This document shows, piece by piece, positions 1-7,407 of a stretch of 39,540 nucleotides of DNA (positions are counted from its first letter, which is position 1; each line of letters begins with the position of its first letter). Under the pieces are notes generated by a model, which did no database searches, was not told the DNA's origin, and saw only the letters and a list, made by a program, of their open reading frames with translations. Source of the stretch: Streptomyces sp. NRRL S-337 (lineage in GTDB: Bacteria > Actinomycetota > Actinomycetes > Streptomycetales > Streptomycetaceae); contig NZ_JOIX01000068.1 in assembly GCF_000720175.1 (NCBI RefSeq), forward strand, positions 1-39,540. The letters are read 5' to 3'. The position numbers and the translations under genes were made by a program.

Positions 1-1
1 C

Positions 2-352
2 CTGTGCGCCTTCAACGGCCCCACCCCCGTCCAGGTGCTGGAGGCCGCGCACCTCTACAGCTACGCGGCCAACGGCAAGCACCACAAGGGCGGCGGACTG
101 CTGCTGCGCCGCGACATGCACCGCCTCTTCGACCTCGGCCTGATCGCGGTCAACCCCGCCAGCTGGACGCTGGACGTCTCACCGGACCTGGCCGCCTACG
201 GCGAATACACCAAGCTGCACGGCCAGCCTCTGACGGTCCCCCTTACTGGGGAACACCACAAGTGGCTGACCAAGCACTGGGACATGCACCGCACCGCCCT
301 CCAGGCCACCGTCCCCGCCCAGAGCCCCGCGCCCCGGCCCACCCCTGCCTAA
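2..352 (+). CDS. HNH endonuclease domain protein (5' truncated by window edge)
   Basis: The reading frame is open from base 2 and ends at TAA 350-352, giving the C-terminal ~116 residues of a longer protein. The visible part matches the restriction-type HNH_2 fold: a Cys near the start (LCAFNG), then VLEAAHLYSY (the AAH core), a glycine/leucine stretch GGGLLLRRDMHRLFD (second His), then GLIAVNP. This is the usual 'C..LEAAHI...NGLLLRxDLHxLFD' arrangement of HNH nucleases fused to DNA-binding or restriction modules. The N-terminal domain is outside the window, so target and partner cannot be judged. It converges on the minus-strand AICE operon. It could be a stand-alone restriction nuclease or cargo of the element. 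Confidence 0.75.
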   Translation: MCAFNGPTPVQVLEAAHLYSYAANGKHHKGGGLLLRRDMHRLFDLGLIAVNPASWTLDVSPDLAAYGEYTKLHGQPLTVPLTGEHHKWLTKHWDMHRTALQATVPAQSPAPRPTPA

Positions 353-364
353 ACACACTCCTCT

Positions 365-400
365 CCGGCGGGCCGCCGGCCTGGGCGGCGGATCGCCGCC
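365..400. terminator. Bidirectional terminator-like double hairpin
   Basis: Two adjacent inverted repeats fill the 52-bp gap between the convergent HNH gene and the 405-773 gene: CCGGCG/CGCCGG (365-370 with 374-379) and GGCGGC/GCCGCC (384-389 with 395-400). No T-tract is present, which is common for Streptomyces terminators. The assignment rests on position and dyad symmetry only. Confidence 0.45.
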
Positions 401-404
401 ATGG

Positions 405-773
405 CTAGGAGTACGAGATGTCGGCGTCAGCGTCCTGGCTGGTCAGCCACAGGGCGTACTGCTGGCGGACGTAGGGGCGTGGGTCGTAGTCGCGGGGCGC
501 CTGGTCCATGTCGAGGAGGTAGACGGCGGTCGCGTCGGCCTCCTCGACCGCCGTGGCCGCGCCCGGCTCGCTGTCGAAGGCAGCGAGGCGCAGCGCGACG
601 CGGTCCAGAAGCGCGGCGTGGCGCAGGTACCACTCCCGGTCCAGTTCCGCCTCTGGGGCCATGGAGGCTGCGTGGAGCAAGGTGGTCTCGGCGGCCAGGT
701 GCGGGGCGTTGGCGTACGCCTGCTCCGGCGTCGGCAAGTCCGCAGGGGCAGGGAGCTTGGTGGTGTCGAACAT
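405..773 (-). CDS. Small ICE-associated hypothetical protein (122 aa)
   Basis: The ATG at 773 is preceded by AAGGAG at good spacing (CTAAGGAGCGAC-ATG), which decides this start over longer in-frame extensions that would run into the neighbouring gene. The product is an acidic soluble protein beginning MFDTTKLPAPADLPTP, rich in Ala/Asp/Glu, with no signal peptide or membrane segment. I do not recognise a catalytic motif. It is the last cistron of the minus-strand transfer operon, 8 bp after the preceding gene, so it is co-transcribed with conjugation functions; a role in mating or element maintenance is inference from context only. Confidence 0.6.
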   Translation of the reverse strand: MFDTTKLPAPADLPTPEQAYANAPHLAAETTLLHAASMAPEAELDREWYLRHAALLDRVALRLAAFDSEPGAATAVEEADATAVYLLDMDQAPRDYDPRPYVRQQYALWLTSQDADADISYS

Positions 774-781
774 GTCGCTCC

Positions 782-1243
782 TTAGCGGTGGTTGATCGTG
801 CCGTTGGCACGGCCGAAGAGGCCGGTTGCGGTGATGTGCTGGGTGATGTGGGGTCGCTGTGCGGCGGTGATGCGGGCGCGGACACGGCCGATGACTGCGG
901 CGGCGACGATGCCGCCGGTGGCGATGGCGGCGACGGCGGACCACAGCACGTGGCTCACGGCGACCAGGCCGGGGGCAGCGACCGAGAGTCCGACCGCGGC
1001 GACCGCGATCCCTCCGCCGACGGTCGGAGCCAGCAGCGCGGTGGATTTGGCCCAGGCCGGGATCGGCTGGGGGACCGACGGTGCAGGGACATGAAGCGGG
1101 GGCGGGGAGGCGGCGGGTCCGGTGCTGTAGGCCAGGGCCCGCTCCCCGGAAGGAAGGATGACTTCCTGGACGCCGGGCGGGATCTCCTCGGCACGCATCG
1201 CCGGAAGCACCGGCGCGGCCGGGTGGGAGTGTTCGGTGTTCAC
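782..1243 (-). CDS. SpdD/DUF6251-like membrane protein of the transfer operon
   Basis: GTG start at 1243 with a strong GAGGAGG eight bases upstream; 153 aa. The N-terminal half is a Pro/Ala-rich linker with IPPGVQEVILPSGERALAY and LHVPAPSVPQPIPAWAK. Two hydrophobic segments follow at about residues 77-97 (LLAPTVGGGIAVAAVGLSVA) and 101-122 (GLVAVSHVLWSAVAAIATGG), then a basic tail ending ITAAQRPHITQHITATGLFGRANGTINHR. This layout recalls small Spd-type membrane proteins of Streptomyces conjugative elements (from memory close to DUF6251). Such proteins are linked to intramycelial plasmid spread; no enzymatic motif is seen. Family name is moderately sure, function is inferred. Confidence 0.65.
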   Translation of the reverse strand: MNTEHSHPAAPVLPAMRAEEIPPGVQEVILPSGERALAYSTGPAASPPPLHVPAPSVPQPIPAWAKSTALLAPTVGGGIAVAAVGLSVAAPGLVAVSHVLWSAVAAIATGGIVAAAVIGRVRARITAAQRPHITQHITATGLFGRANGTINHR

Positions 1244-1269
1244 GGTTCCTCCTCGGCGGCCGCAGCCGG

Positions 1270-1464
1270 TCAGGTGGTGAGGTGGGTGAAGGCTTGGGCT
1301 ATGGCCTGGCACAGGTTGTAGATGGGCCTGTAGGCGCCGGTTCCGGCGACGAAGAAGCCGAAGAGGAACAGCACGAGCGCGGTGGCGAAGCTGACGTGCC
1401 GGCCGCGCAGCAGGACGATGGCGAGGACTCCGAAGAGGACGACAGCGGAGAGGGTCAAGGCCAT
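1270..1464 (-). CDS. Small two-TM membrane protein of the transfer operon (64 aa)
   Basis: ATG at 1464 with AGGAG upstream (CCAGGAGTCGCTAT-ATG). The protein starts MALTLSAVVLFGVLAIVLL, a first transmembrane segment, then a short basic turn RGRHVS, then a second segment ATALVLFLFGFFVAGTGAY, and ends in an amphipathic helix NLCQAIAQAFTHLTT. It is the first cistron after the clt-like repeats downstream of traB. Size, topology and location match the small Spd (plasmid spread) membrane proteins of Streptomyces AICEs, but I do not recognise it as a named family. Confidence 0.65.
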   Translation of the reverse strand: MALTLSAVVLFGVLAIVLLRGRHVSFATALVLFLFGFFVAGTGAYRPIYNLCQAIAQAFTHLTT

Positions 1465-1539
1465 ATAGCGACTCCTGGGGATGATCGGTGGAAGGCGTCG
1501 ACCTCGCCTTCGCGGTACGTGCGAGGGCGGGGCCGGTAC

Positions 1540-1669
1540 CTGCCATCTGGGCTGCCACCCGCCTGTCACCTGTCACCTGTCTGTCACCTGTAACCCGCAG
1601 GTCAAAGCGGGGATACAGGCGTCAGCGACAGCCAGCGGCCCCTTGGGCGGGATTGGTGCCAGGTGACAG
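1540..1669. repeat. CTGTCACCTG repeat cluster 3' of traB, candidate clt/TRS transfer locus
   Basis: In the 217-bp gap after traB there are three exact CTGTCACCTG units on the plus strand (1563-1572, 1570-1579, 1581-1590), overlapping with spacings of 7 and 11 bp. Degenerate units lie at 1588-1597 (CTGTAACCCG), 1552-1561 (CTGCCACCCG) and 1540-1549 (CTGCCATCTG). One exact copy lies in inverse orientation at 1660-1669 (CAGGTGACAG). In Streptomyces plasmids the dsDNA translocase TraB binds short plasmid-specific direct repeats (TRS) in the clt locus, typically just downstream of traB. Position and architecture fit; the repeat sequence itself is element-specific. Confidence 0.6.
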
Positions 1670-1681
1670 ACAGACCGGGTT

Positions 1682-3808
1682 TCAGGACTCGGCGGGGGGC
1701 TCGGGAAGGTGCTGTCGGTGCACGTAGCGGGCCTTGCTGCCGTCCCCGACGCGCACCACTTCACCTCGCTCCGACCACTCCTTGAGCCACCGTTGAATGA
1801 CGGGGCGGCGGGTGCCGTAGGCGTTCTTGAGGTCCCGCTCCATGGCGGATGCGCCGGTGCCGTCGGGCCCGGCCGCGATGATCAGGTTGAAGGCAGCCTG
1901 GCGGGCATCGGGCTTGGCGCCGCCCGGTTCCCGGGCTGGGGCCCAGGTGCCCGGGTTGGACCAGTCGGTACCGTCTTCCGTCGGCGGTGTGTCGTCGTGC
2001 ATGCCGCCGTGGACGATGTCGAGGAACTGGGCCTCCAGCTCTTTGTCCCGCGGCGCCCCCTCGCTCTGACCGCGCGGGGTGCGGGGCTTGTCCCAGCCTG
2101 CCGTTGCCCGCCACTTGCGCGCCCCAGCATCACCATCGCCGTCGTTGGTGGTGGTTTCTGGGGCAGTGGTGGCGTGCTTCAGGCCGAAGAGGTGCCCGCA
2201 CCGCTCCAGCGTCCATCGCTGCGCATACTCCGCCCCCGCGGCCGTCAGCGATGGCTCGTCCAAGGCCGGGCGGCGGCGGGCGGTGGCGGCGCAGACCTCC
2301 TCGATGGCCGAGGGGGTGATGCGCCATTGGCGGCCCTTCTCCGGGGCTTTGCCGTCGGTGCCGACCAGCATGGAGCCGGGTCCGTCGAAGGAGTCTTCGA
2401 TGGCCAGGGCGCGCCAGCCGAAGAAGTGCCCCAGTTCGCTGTCCTCCGTGGCCCCGGTGCAGACCCGGTTGGAGGCCATTTTGCGCACCATCGGATCGGG
2501 CAGGACGTCTTGGGTGACCCGGAGCGCGGAGACGACAGCGCGGATGGCCATCGCACGGGCGATGCGGATCACCTCGGAGACGCCCTTGAGGACCTCCCGG
2601 GCTTCACGGGTGGCGGCGACCTCGGCGCCTTCGTCGACGATGATGACGATCTCGGGCAGGTCGGGGCCGACGGGGAGTTTGTCGTCGTCCTCGGCGCGCA
2701 TGTGGTCCTGGTAGGTGACCTTGCGCTGTTTGGCGATGCGCACGGCGGCCTGCAGCATCCGGGTGGCCTCGGCGGGGGTGCTGGCGACCCAGTCCACACC
2801 GGGGGCGGGGATGTCAGCATCTGCCCAGCGCGAGCCTTCGGTGTGCTCTTGGGCTTCGCGCCAGGCGTGGAGCCAGGGCAGTCCAAGAGAGCCGCCGTTG
2901 AGGTCGATGACCCACACCAGCACGTCGTTGGTCTGGTTCAGTTTGGCGATGAGGGTGTGCAGCCAGTTCGTCTTGCCCGTGCCGGTGTTGCCCGCCACGA
3001 TCGTGGACGCCTGCCGCAGGTCCAGCTCGGCCTGTCCGCCGTCGGACAGCAGCGCCAGCGGGATCGGGTTGTTGACCGTGGTGATCTCGTTCATCTCGGC
3101 CACCGGGAAGGGGAGTTCGGTGCCGGCCAGGCTCTTGGTGGTCACCTTCAGCAGCACCAGCCGCCGCGACATCCCCTCCGTCACCTGCAGGCCGCAGCCG
3201 TTGGGCAGGTCCAAATCGGAGGCCAGGGCGGCGGTGCGGTCGGCGATGGCCTTGCGGGTCACGCCGCCCTCGGGGAGCTTGACCTCGACGGTGTAGCCCA
3301 GGCCCGAGGGCCAGTGCTCGATCGCCACGATCTCGACGCCTTCGACCTTGCAGACCCGTGCGATGCGGTCGATCCACTCCTCGGCCAGAGCCCGGCGGAT
3401 GCCGAGGCTGAGCAGGGTGGTGCGGCGAGCCTGCTCGGTCTCCTCGTGCGCGGCGAACCCCGCCGCCAGGGTGCCGGTGGTGATCCCGGCGACGGCCAGG
3501 GTCCCGAGGGCCGGCAGGGTCATCGGCCCACCGTGGGCCAGGGCCCAGGAAGACCAGGTGCCGGCGGCCAGCCAGCATGCCGAGCGGAAGCCGACCGTGG
3601 CGCGGGTGAGGCGCTTGCGAGCTCCGGCGATCGCGGTGCCCACCGCCCCGGCGAGGCCCGCCCCGAGGGCCCAGCCGGTGGGCATGGTGGCGGTGTGGGC
3701 CAGGGCGGTGGTGACCAGGGTGCCGGTGGTGGCGTTGAGGGTGCCGGAGACGATGCCGTGCCCGGCACTCCAGTCCACCCTCGGAGCGCTGTTCTTGCTG
3801 CTGCTCAT
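1682..3808 (-). CDS. traB: TraB, FtsK/SpoIIIE-type conjugative DNA translocase
   Basis: 708 aa, ATG at 3808 with GAGAGGAC upstream. Hydrophobic segments lie at about residues 15-60 and 76-120 (membrane anchor). A Walker A motif GNTGTGKT is at 273-280, a Walker B region IVIIVDEGAE near 390, and a C-terminal winged-helix of about 60 residues is near 640-700 (GTGASAMERDLKNAYGTRRP...), equivalent to FtsK-gamma. In Streptomyces this single hexameric ATPase moves double-stranded plasmid DNA between mycelia after binding TRS repeats in clt. The nearby repeats at 1540-1669 are the likely cognate site. A hairpin lies 22 nt upstream of the start and a SpdB-like gene precedes it. The family assignment is clear. 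Confidence 0.93.
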   Translation of the reverse strand: MSSSKNSAPRVDWSAGHGIVSGTLNATTGTLVTTALAHTATMPTGWALGAGLAGAVGTAIAGARKRLTRATVGFRSACWLAAGTWSSWALAHGGPMTLPALGTLAVAGITTGTLAAGFAAHEETEQARRTTLLSLGIRRALAEEWIDRIARVCKVEGVEIVAIEHWPSGLGYTVEVKLPEGGVTRKAIADRTAALASDLDLPNGCGLQVTEGMSRRLVLLKVTTKSLAGTELPFPVAEMNEITTVNNPIPLALLSDGGQAELDLRQASTIVAGNTGTGKTNWLHTLIAKLNQTNDVLVWVIDLNGGSLGLPWLHAWREAQEHTEGSRWADADIPAPGVDWVASTPAEATRMLQAAVRIAKQRKVTYQDHMRAEDDDKLPVGPDLPEIVIIVDEGAEVAATREAREVLKGVSEVIRIARAMAIRAVVSALRVTQDVLPDPMVRKMASNRVCTGATEDSELGHFFGWRALAIEDSFDGPGSMLVGTDGKAPEKGRQWRITPSAIEEVCAATARRRPALDEPSLTAAGAEYAQRWTLERCGHLFGLKHATTAPETTTNDGDGDAGARKWRATAGWDKPRTPRGQSEGAPRDKELEAQFLDIVHGGMHDDTPPTEDGTDWSNPGTWAPAREPGGAKPDARQAAFNLIIAAGPDGTGASAMERDLKNAYGTRRPVIQRWLKEWSERGEVVRVGDGSKARYVHRQHLPEPPAES

Positions 3809-3830
3809 GGTGTCCTCTCCGAAAACGGGG

Positions 3831-3861
3831 GACGGCCCCCGGGGCGGTGCCGGGAGCCGTC
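3831..3861 (-). promoter_or_regulatory. Intercistronic hairpin upstream of traB
   Basis: Arms 3831-3842 and 3850-3861 pair over 12 bp with one mismatch around a 7-nt loop. The hairpin lies between the SpdB-like stop (3886) and the traB RBS, 22 nt before the ATG. It could be an attenuator, a processing site or an mRNA stabiliser. Similar elements precede the genes starting at 5463, 7802 and 8732. Confidence 0.5.
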
Positions 3862-3885
3862 ACGTGCGTCGGGCAGATGGGGCGG

Positions 3886-5463
3886 TCAGACGTTCCACTT
3901 GCGTTCGCCCTCGATGCCCTTGCGGGGGTTCTCGTGGCGCTCGATGTCCGCGGCGTGGGCCTTGCGGTAGACGGCGCCGACCTCGGCCATGGCCTCGATG
4001 ACGCGGTTCATGGCCCGGTAGCCCTCGCCGATCTCCTCGGTCACCACCGGCTCCACGGGGAGCTTTTCGTCGGCGAGCTCCGCCAGGACCCGGATGGTCT
4101 CCTGCACCATGCCCATGGCCTCGGGCAGGTCCTCGACCAGGAACTGGAACTCCTCCATACGCTCCGGATCGAAGGTGGAGGCGGCCTGGAGCATGACCTG
4201 GGCCGCCTCCGAAAGACGCGTCAGAGCCGGGGCGTTGATGAAGTCGGTCATGTCTTTTCCTCCCTTGAACTTGCCGAGCTTCACGCGGCGAGCGGACCGC
4301 TCCTTGCCCGGAGCCGCACGGCGCTTGCTCGTACGGCGGGGGTCGTTGACCCGCTCGCCCGGCACCGGAACCCGGCCCGGCCCGGTGATGCCACGGATCA
4401 CGGCATCCCGGGCCTCGCGGATGCGGCGGGCACGGTTGGCCAGCCGCAACCACACGGCCTTCATGTGACGGGCGGCGACGCCGGGGCGGCGCCAGTTCCA
4501 CATCCCCGAGACCAGCCCCACACCGCCGGCCAGCACCGCACTGCCACCCATCCGGGCCCAGTGCCGAACCGCCGAGCGCCGCAACGCCCGCGCCTGCACC
4601 GCACCGCGGGAAGGCGCCTTACGTGCCTTGGACGAGTCCGCAGAGCCGCCGGCACCGGGCGGGGTGACGCCGGCCTTCTTGTACGCCTTAGCCATCCCTC
4701 GGGCCGCGCGCCGGGCGCTGCGCTCCTCGGCCCGCGCAGCCCGCCGAGGTGCCCCGGCCTGCCACCGGGACCAGCCCGCCGCCGCACCGGCCCCAGCAGC
4801 ACGCCGAGCCGCAGCCGCCAGCCCCGCAGCGCGACCACGAGACCCGCGCGGCGACTTCCCCAACTGCGCTGCGGAGACCGGCCGAGACGAACGCATACGG
4901 TCCCCGGTCGGCCCGCCCCGGGGGTGGGGCGTCCGAGCCGATGAAAGCGGGCCCGACGCAGCTCCCGAGGCAGTGCGACGCGCAGCGCCAGGTGACGAGG
5001 TCCCTGCCGCACGGCGGGGGCTGTGCTGTGCTGCACTGAGGCCGGCCCGACGGGCAGCAGCATGCATGGCGGCTCGCATGCCTCCACCGGCCCGCCCCGC
5101 GCGGCCCACCCCACCGGCCCGACGCGACGGTGCACCGGCCGGACTGCCCGCGGAGCTCCACCCGGCTGCGCTGCTGGCGGGGGTGCGCAAGGCAGCGGCC
5201 TTGTGGCGAGTACGAGCACTGCGACGCCGGGCGATCAGAGCCGTGACGGCGACCGCTCCGGCTGCGGCGCCGGTTGCCGCCAGCCCCACCGGTCCGCCGG
5301 CCGACATAGCCCCGGCCGCGACGGCGCCGACGGCGTTGGCGCCAGCAGCGGCCAGGGGTCGGCCCGGCAGCGGTGCCGGCGCTGGCGCGGCGGGAGGTGG
5401 TTCGGGAGCGGGCGGGGGTGGTGTTTGGATCTCTGTCACGGCCACAGCCGTGGTGTCGGACAT
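3886..5463 (-). CDS. SpdB-like large Ala/Arg-rich transfer-operon protein (525 aa)
   Basis: ATG at 5463 preceded by AAGGGAG. Layout: a Pro-rich N-terminus (TPPPPAPEPPPAAPAPAPLP), a hydrophobic Ala/Gly/Val stretch at about residues 42-80, a long basic low-complexity Ala/Arg/Gly region (about 85-300), a second hydrophobic segment MGGSAVLAGGVGLVSGMW near 330, a basic stretch, and a conserved-looking acidic helical C-terminal domain (last 121 residues, from MTDFINAP to GERKWNV). It lies directly upstream of traB, as Spd/SpdB genes do in Streptomyces conjugative elements, where they assist intermycelial spread. An in-frame ATG at 4251 has its own strong RBS (GGGAGGAAAAGAC), so the C-terminal domain may also be made separately. 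Function is inferred from position. Confidence 0.65.
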   Translation of the reverse strand: MSDTTAVAVTEIQTPPPPAPEPPPAAPAPAPLPGRPLAAAGANAVGAVAAGAMSAGGPVGLAATGAAAGAVAVTALIARRRSARTRHKAAALRTPASSAAGWSSAGSPAGAPSRRAGGVGRAGRAGGGMRAAMHAAARRAGLSAAQHSPRRAAGTSSPGAARRTASGAASGPLSSARTPHPRGGPTGDRMRSSRPVSAAQLGKSPRGSRGRAAGLAAAARRAAGAGAAAGWSRWQAGAPRRAARAEERSARRAARGMAKAYKKAGVTPPGAGGSADSSKARKAPSRGAVQARALRRSAVRHWARMGGSAVLAGGVGLVSGMWNWRRPGVAARHMKAVWLRLANRARRIREARDAVIRGITGPGRVPVPGERVNDPRRTSKRRAAPGKERSARRVKLGKFKGGKDMTDFINAPALTRLSEAAQVMLQAASTFDPERMEEFQFLVEDLPEAMGMVQETIRVLAELADEKLPVEPVVTEEIGEGYRAMNRVIEAMAEVGAVYRKAHAADIERHENPRKGIEGERKWNV

Positions 5464-5489
5464 GATGGTGGTGCTCCCTTCGTGGAGTA

Positions 5490-5530
5490 GCGGTGCCCCG
5501 GCAGCCGGCCAAAGCAGGCCGGGGCACCGC
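5490..5530 (-). promoter_or_regulatory. Intercistronic hairpin upstream of the SpdB-like gene
   Basis: Perfect 12-bp arms, GCGGTGCCCCGG (5490-5501) and CCGGGGCACCGC (5519-5530), enclose 17 nt. It starts 14 nt after the previous stop and ends 26 nt before the ATG at 5463. Intrinsic terminator, attenuator or RNA-processing site are all possible. Confidence 0.5.
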
Positions 5531-5544
5531 ATGAACGCCCCTGA

Positions 5545-5862
5545 TCAAGAGCAGTAGTTGTGGCCAGGGTGCTCAGCGGCAACCTCCTGCCACCGGCGGC
5601 TTTCTGCCGCGCCGGTGCCGCGCAGCCGCACCTGGAAGTCACACCCCGGCGCCGGGCAGCGATGCGTAGTGCTGGTGAGCGCGTCGGCGACGTGCGCGAT
5701 CAGCCACACCGTCGAGGTGAGGGTGGCCAGCACGCACGAGACCGTCAGCGAGGCCGGCACGTGGTAGGCGGACAGCCGCAGACCCGTAGAGACAGCCACG
5801 ACCACACCGGCCACCGCCGCGGCGGGCAGAACGAGACGGCGACGCTTCATCCCCGCCGTCAC
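5545..5862 (-). CDS. Small membrane protein with C-terminal Cys/His (zinc-ribbon-like) tail
   Basis: The GTG at 5862 overlaps the TGA of the upstream gene (GTGA), the usual translational coupling here. An ATG at 5850 in the same frame is the alternative start; neither has a clear RBS. The product is about 105 aa. Two hydrophobic segments, LVLPAAAVAGVVVAVSTGLR and ASLTVSCVLATLTSTVWLIA, are followed by a tail with TTHRCPAPGCDFQVRL and HPGHNYCS. CxxxxC plus H..HxxC suggests metal binding. Family not recognised. Co-transcribed with the transfer operon; an envelope-associated transfer role is inference. Confidence 0.6.
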   Translation of the reverse strand: MTAGMKRRRLVLPAAAVAGVVVAVSTGLRLSAYHVPASLTVSCVLATLTSTVWLIAHVADALTSTTHRCPAPGCDFQVRLRGTGAAESRRWQEVAAEHPGHNYCS

Positions 5863-6080
5863 AGGGTGTTGCGCTCGAAGGAGAAGAACACGACGTTGGC
5901 GTGCGCCCACTGCGGGCTCTCCTCGGCGATGCCGGCCTTGATGTCGAGGAACACGTCGTGCCGGGTGGCGCCAGCGCCGGGGGTGCAGGTGCCGTAGAGC
6001 GTCTGCATTGCCTGGCCGGGCATCTCCACGGTCATGATCCACTGGTGGGAGCCCTGTCGCGCGTTGGTGTAGTTGCTCAT
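5859..6080 (-). CDS. Small soluble ICE-associated protein (73 aa)
   Basis: ATG at 6080 with a perfect AAGGAG (GCAAGGAGATTCACC-ATG). The sequence MSNYTNARQGSHQWIMTVEM... carries alternating hydrophobic residues typical of a small beta-rich domain and ends ANVVFFSFERNTL. Its C-terminal TGA overlaps the next start (GTGA), so the two are translationally coupled. I know no named domain. Position inside the transfer operon is the only functional clue. Confidence 0.65.
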   Translation of the reverse strand: MSNYTNARQGSHQWIMTVEMPGQAMQTLYGTCTPGAGATRHDVFLDIKAGIAEESPQWAHANVVFFSFERNTL

Positions 6081-6106
6081 GGTGAATCTCCTTGCAGTCG
6101 TTGGTG

Positions 6107-6190
6107 TCAGGCAGCGATCTGGGGCGCGTCGGCACAGGTCACGCAGGTGCCGAGGGAGGTGGGGATGGTGTAGCCCGGAGGCCCGTGTTC
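6107..6190 (-). CDS. Possible tiny ORF between DUF2637 gene and the 73-aa gene
   Basis: A 27-codon frame from a TTG at 6190 overlaps the TGA of the DUF2637 gene and ends at 6107. The product ends GYTIPTSLGTCVTCADAPQIAA, with a CxxC pair that looks protein-like rather than random. There is no RBS other than the coupling overlap. It may be a real minicistron, or the surviving tail of a larger gene. Confidence 0.25.
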   Translation of the reverse strand, partial: EHGPPGYTIPTSLGTCVTCADAPQIAA

Positions 6191-7088
6191 AGCTGGCAAT
6201 GGCGGTGGGGAAGCCGGCCAGGTGGGGCTCGCGGGTGCGTACGCGACTGCGGGCAGTGCGGGCCGTGGACTCCGATGACCCAAGGCCCGCGGCAGCCATC
6301 GCTTCGGTCATCCGGGCGGTGTTCGGCTGTGTGAAGTCGGTGCCGTACAGGGCGCGGATCAGTTGGTCGACGCGGTTGGGGTAGATCACCGGCGTGCACA
6401 GGTCGACGGGCGTCGACGCCTTCTCGACGGGTTCGACCGGTGCGTCGACGGGCGTCGAGGATGCCTCGGGCTCTGCTCCCGTCAGCACCGGTTCCGGCGC
6501 TGAGGCGTCGATGACCGGAGCAGGATCGAGGACCGGTGACGGGGATTGGTCGACGGTGCGGGTGACGGGCGTCGACGGCCGGTCGACGGGCGTGGGGGCT
6601 GCGTCGACGGGCGTCGGGAGGCGGGCGGCGAGGTAGGCGTGGACCTGCCGCATCAGCGCGCCGAACGCCAGCAGTGCAGCGACCGGCGGCACGGCGGCTA
6701 CGACGTAGTCGAGCCCTTCGGCGTGGTCGCCGACGCCTGCCACGTTCAAGGCGATGGAGCCGCCCGATCCGGCGGCGGCCAGGACGATTGCCCAGCCGTC
6801 GACCCGGTGGGCCAGGGAGGCCCGCAGGATGAGGAGTTCACCGATGACGATGAACAGGTCGACGGTCGCGGGCCAGGCCCAGGAGCGGGCAAGGGCGTCA
6901 GCCATACCGTGACGGGCGGCGACTTCCTGCAGGTGCTCGTACGACAGCCAGAACGCGGCGGCCGTCAGCACCACGGTCAGGGCGCCGGCCAGCACGGCGA
7001 TGGCGTAGCCGATGTCGACGGGCGTCGAAACGGCGTTGACGCCCGTCGACCGGCCCTCGACGCGAGCGTCGACGGACTGGCTCCTCAC
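6189..7088 (-). CDS. DUF2637 membrane protein with TPVD-repeat linker
   Basis: The GTG at 7088 overlaps the upstream TGA (GTGA), and a GGTGGAG lies just upstream; 299 aa. Four hydrophobic segments run from about residue 25 to 160 (IGYAIAVLAGALTVVLTAAA; PATVDLFIVIGELLILRASL; GWAIVLAAAGSGGSIALNVA; YVVAAVPPVAALLAFGALM), as in DUF2637, a family common in Streptomyces ICEs and plasmids. A Pro/Asp/Thr-rich linker with repeated STPVD units and a C-terminal helical domain (VDQLIRALYGTDFTQP...) resembling a winged-helix follow. It is probably an envelope protein of the transfer apparatus, or a membrane-tethered DNA-binding protein. The repeated GTCGAC/GGCGTCGA codons are unusual. Confidence 0.7.
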   Translation of the reverse strand: MRSQSVDARVEGRSTGVNAVSTPVDIGYAIAVLAGALTVVLTAAAFWLSYEHLQEVAARHGMADALARSWAWPATVDLFIVIGELLILRASLAHRVDGWAIVLAAAGSGGSIALNVAGVGDHAEGLDYVVAAVPPVAALLAFGALMRQVHAYLAARLPTPVDAAPTPVDRPSTPVTRTVDQSPSPVLDPAPVIDASAPEPVLTGAEPEASSTPVDAPVEPVEKASTPVDLCTPVIYPNRVDQLIRALYGTDFTQPNTARMTEAMAAAGLGSSESTARTARSRVRTREPHLAGFPTAIAS

Positions 7089-7407
7089 AGCGCTCCACCC
7101 CCGTCGTGCCCGGGGGTTTCGCTGAAGGCGACCAGGCGCAGGAAGACGCCGGCGTAGTTGGTGGACGCGCTCAAGACCCGGGTGCATCCCGCGCTCTGCT
7201 CCTTGTACGTCACCGACTCGGGCAGGATGCCGACCGCCTCTCGCCACGCCTCGAACACGCCCAGGTCATCGAAGCTGGCCAGCTCCAACTGGCCGGGGAG
7301 AGCTCGGATACGTTCACGTTCACGGCGGGAAGGTCCGGGAAGTCGGCGGCCAGCAGCCGCAGCGCCCGCATCGGGGCAGCGAGGTCGTTCATGGTCAGGT
7401 CGCTCAC
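7085..7407 (-). pseudogene. Frameshifted small ICE gene
   Basis: One protein is split across two frames. The first part starts at GTG 7407 (overlapping the upstream TGA as GTGA): VSDLTMNDLAAPMRALRL, continuing FPDLPAVNVNVSELSP. The frame then needs to move by one base at about 7292-7300 (CTCTCCCCGGCCAG) to continue as GQLELASFDDLGVFEAWREA, ending LVAFSETPGHDGGGAL at 7085. A single missing base in the CCCCGG run explains it. The downstream overlap (GTGA at 7088) is intact. It may be a sequencing error in a draft assembly or a recent mutation. Family unnamed; a small soluble protein of the transfer operon. Confidence 0.65.
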
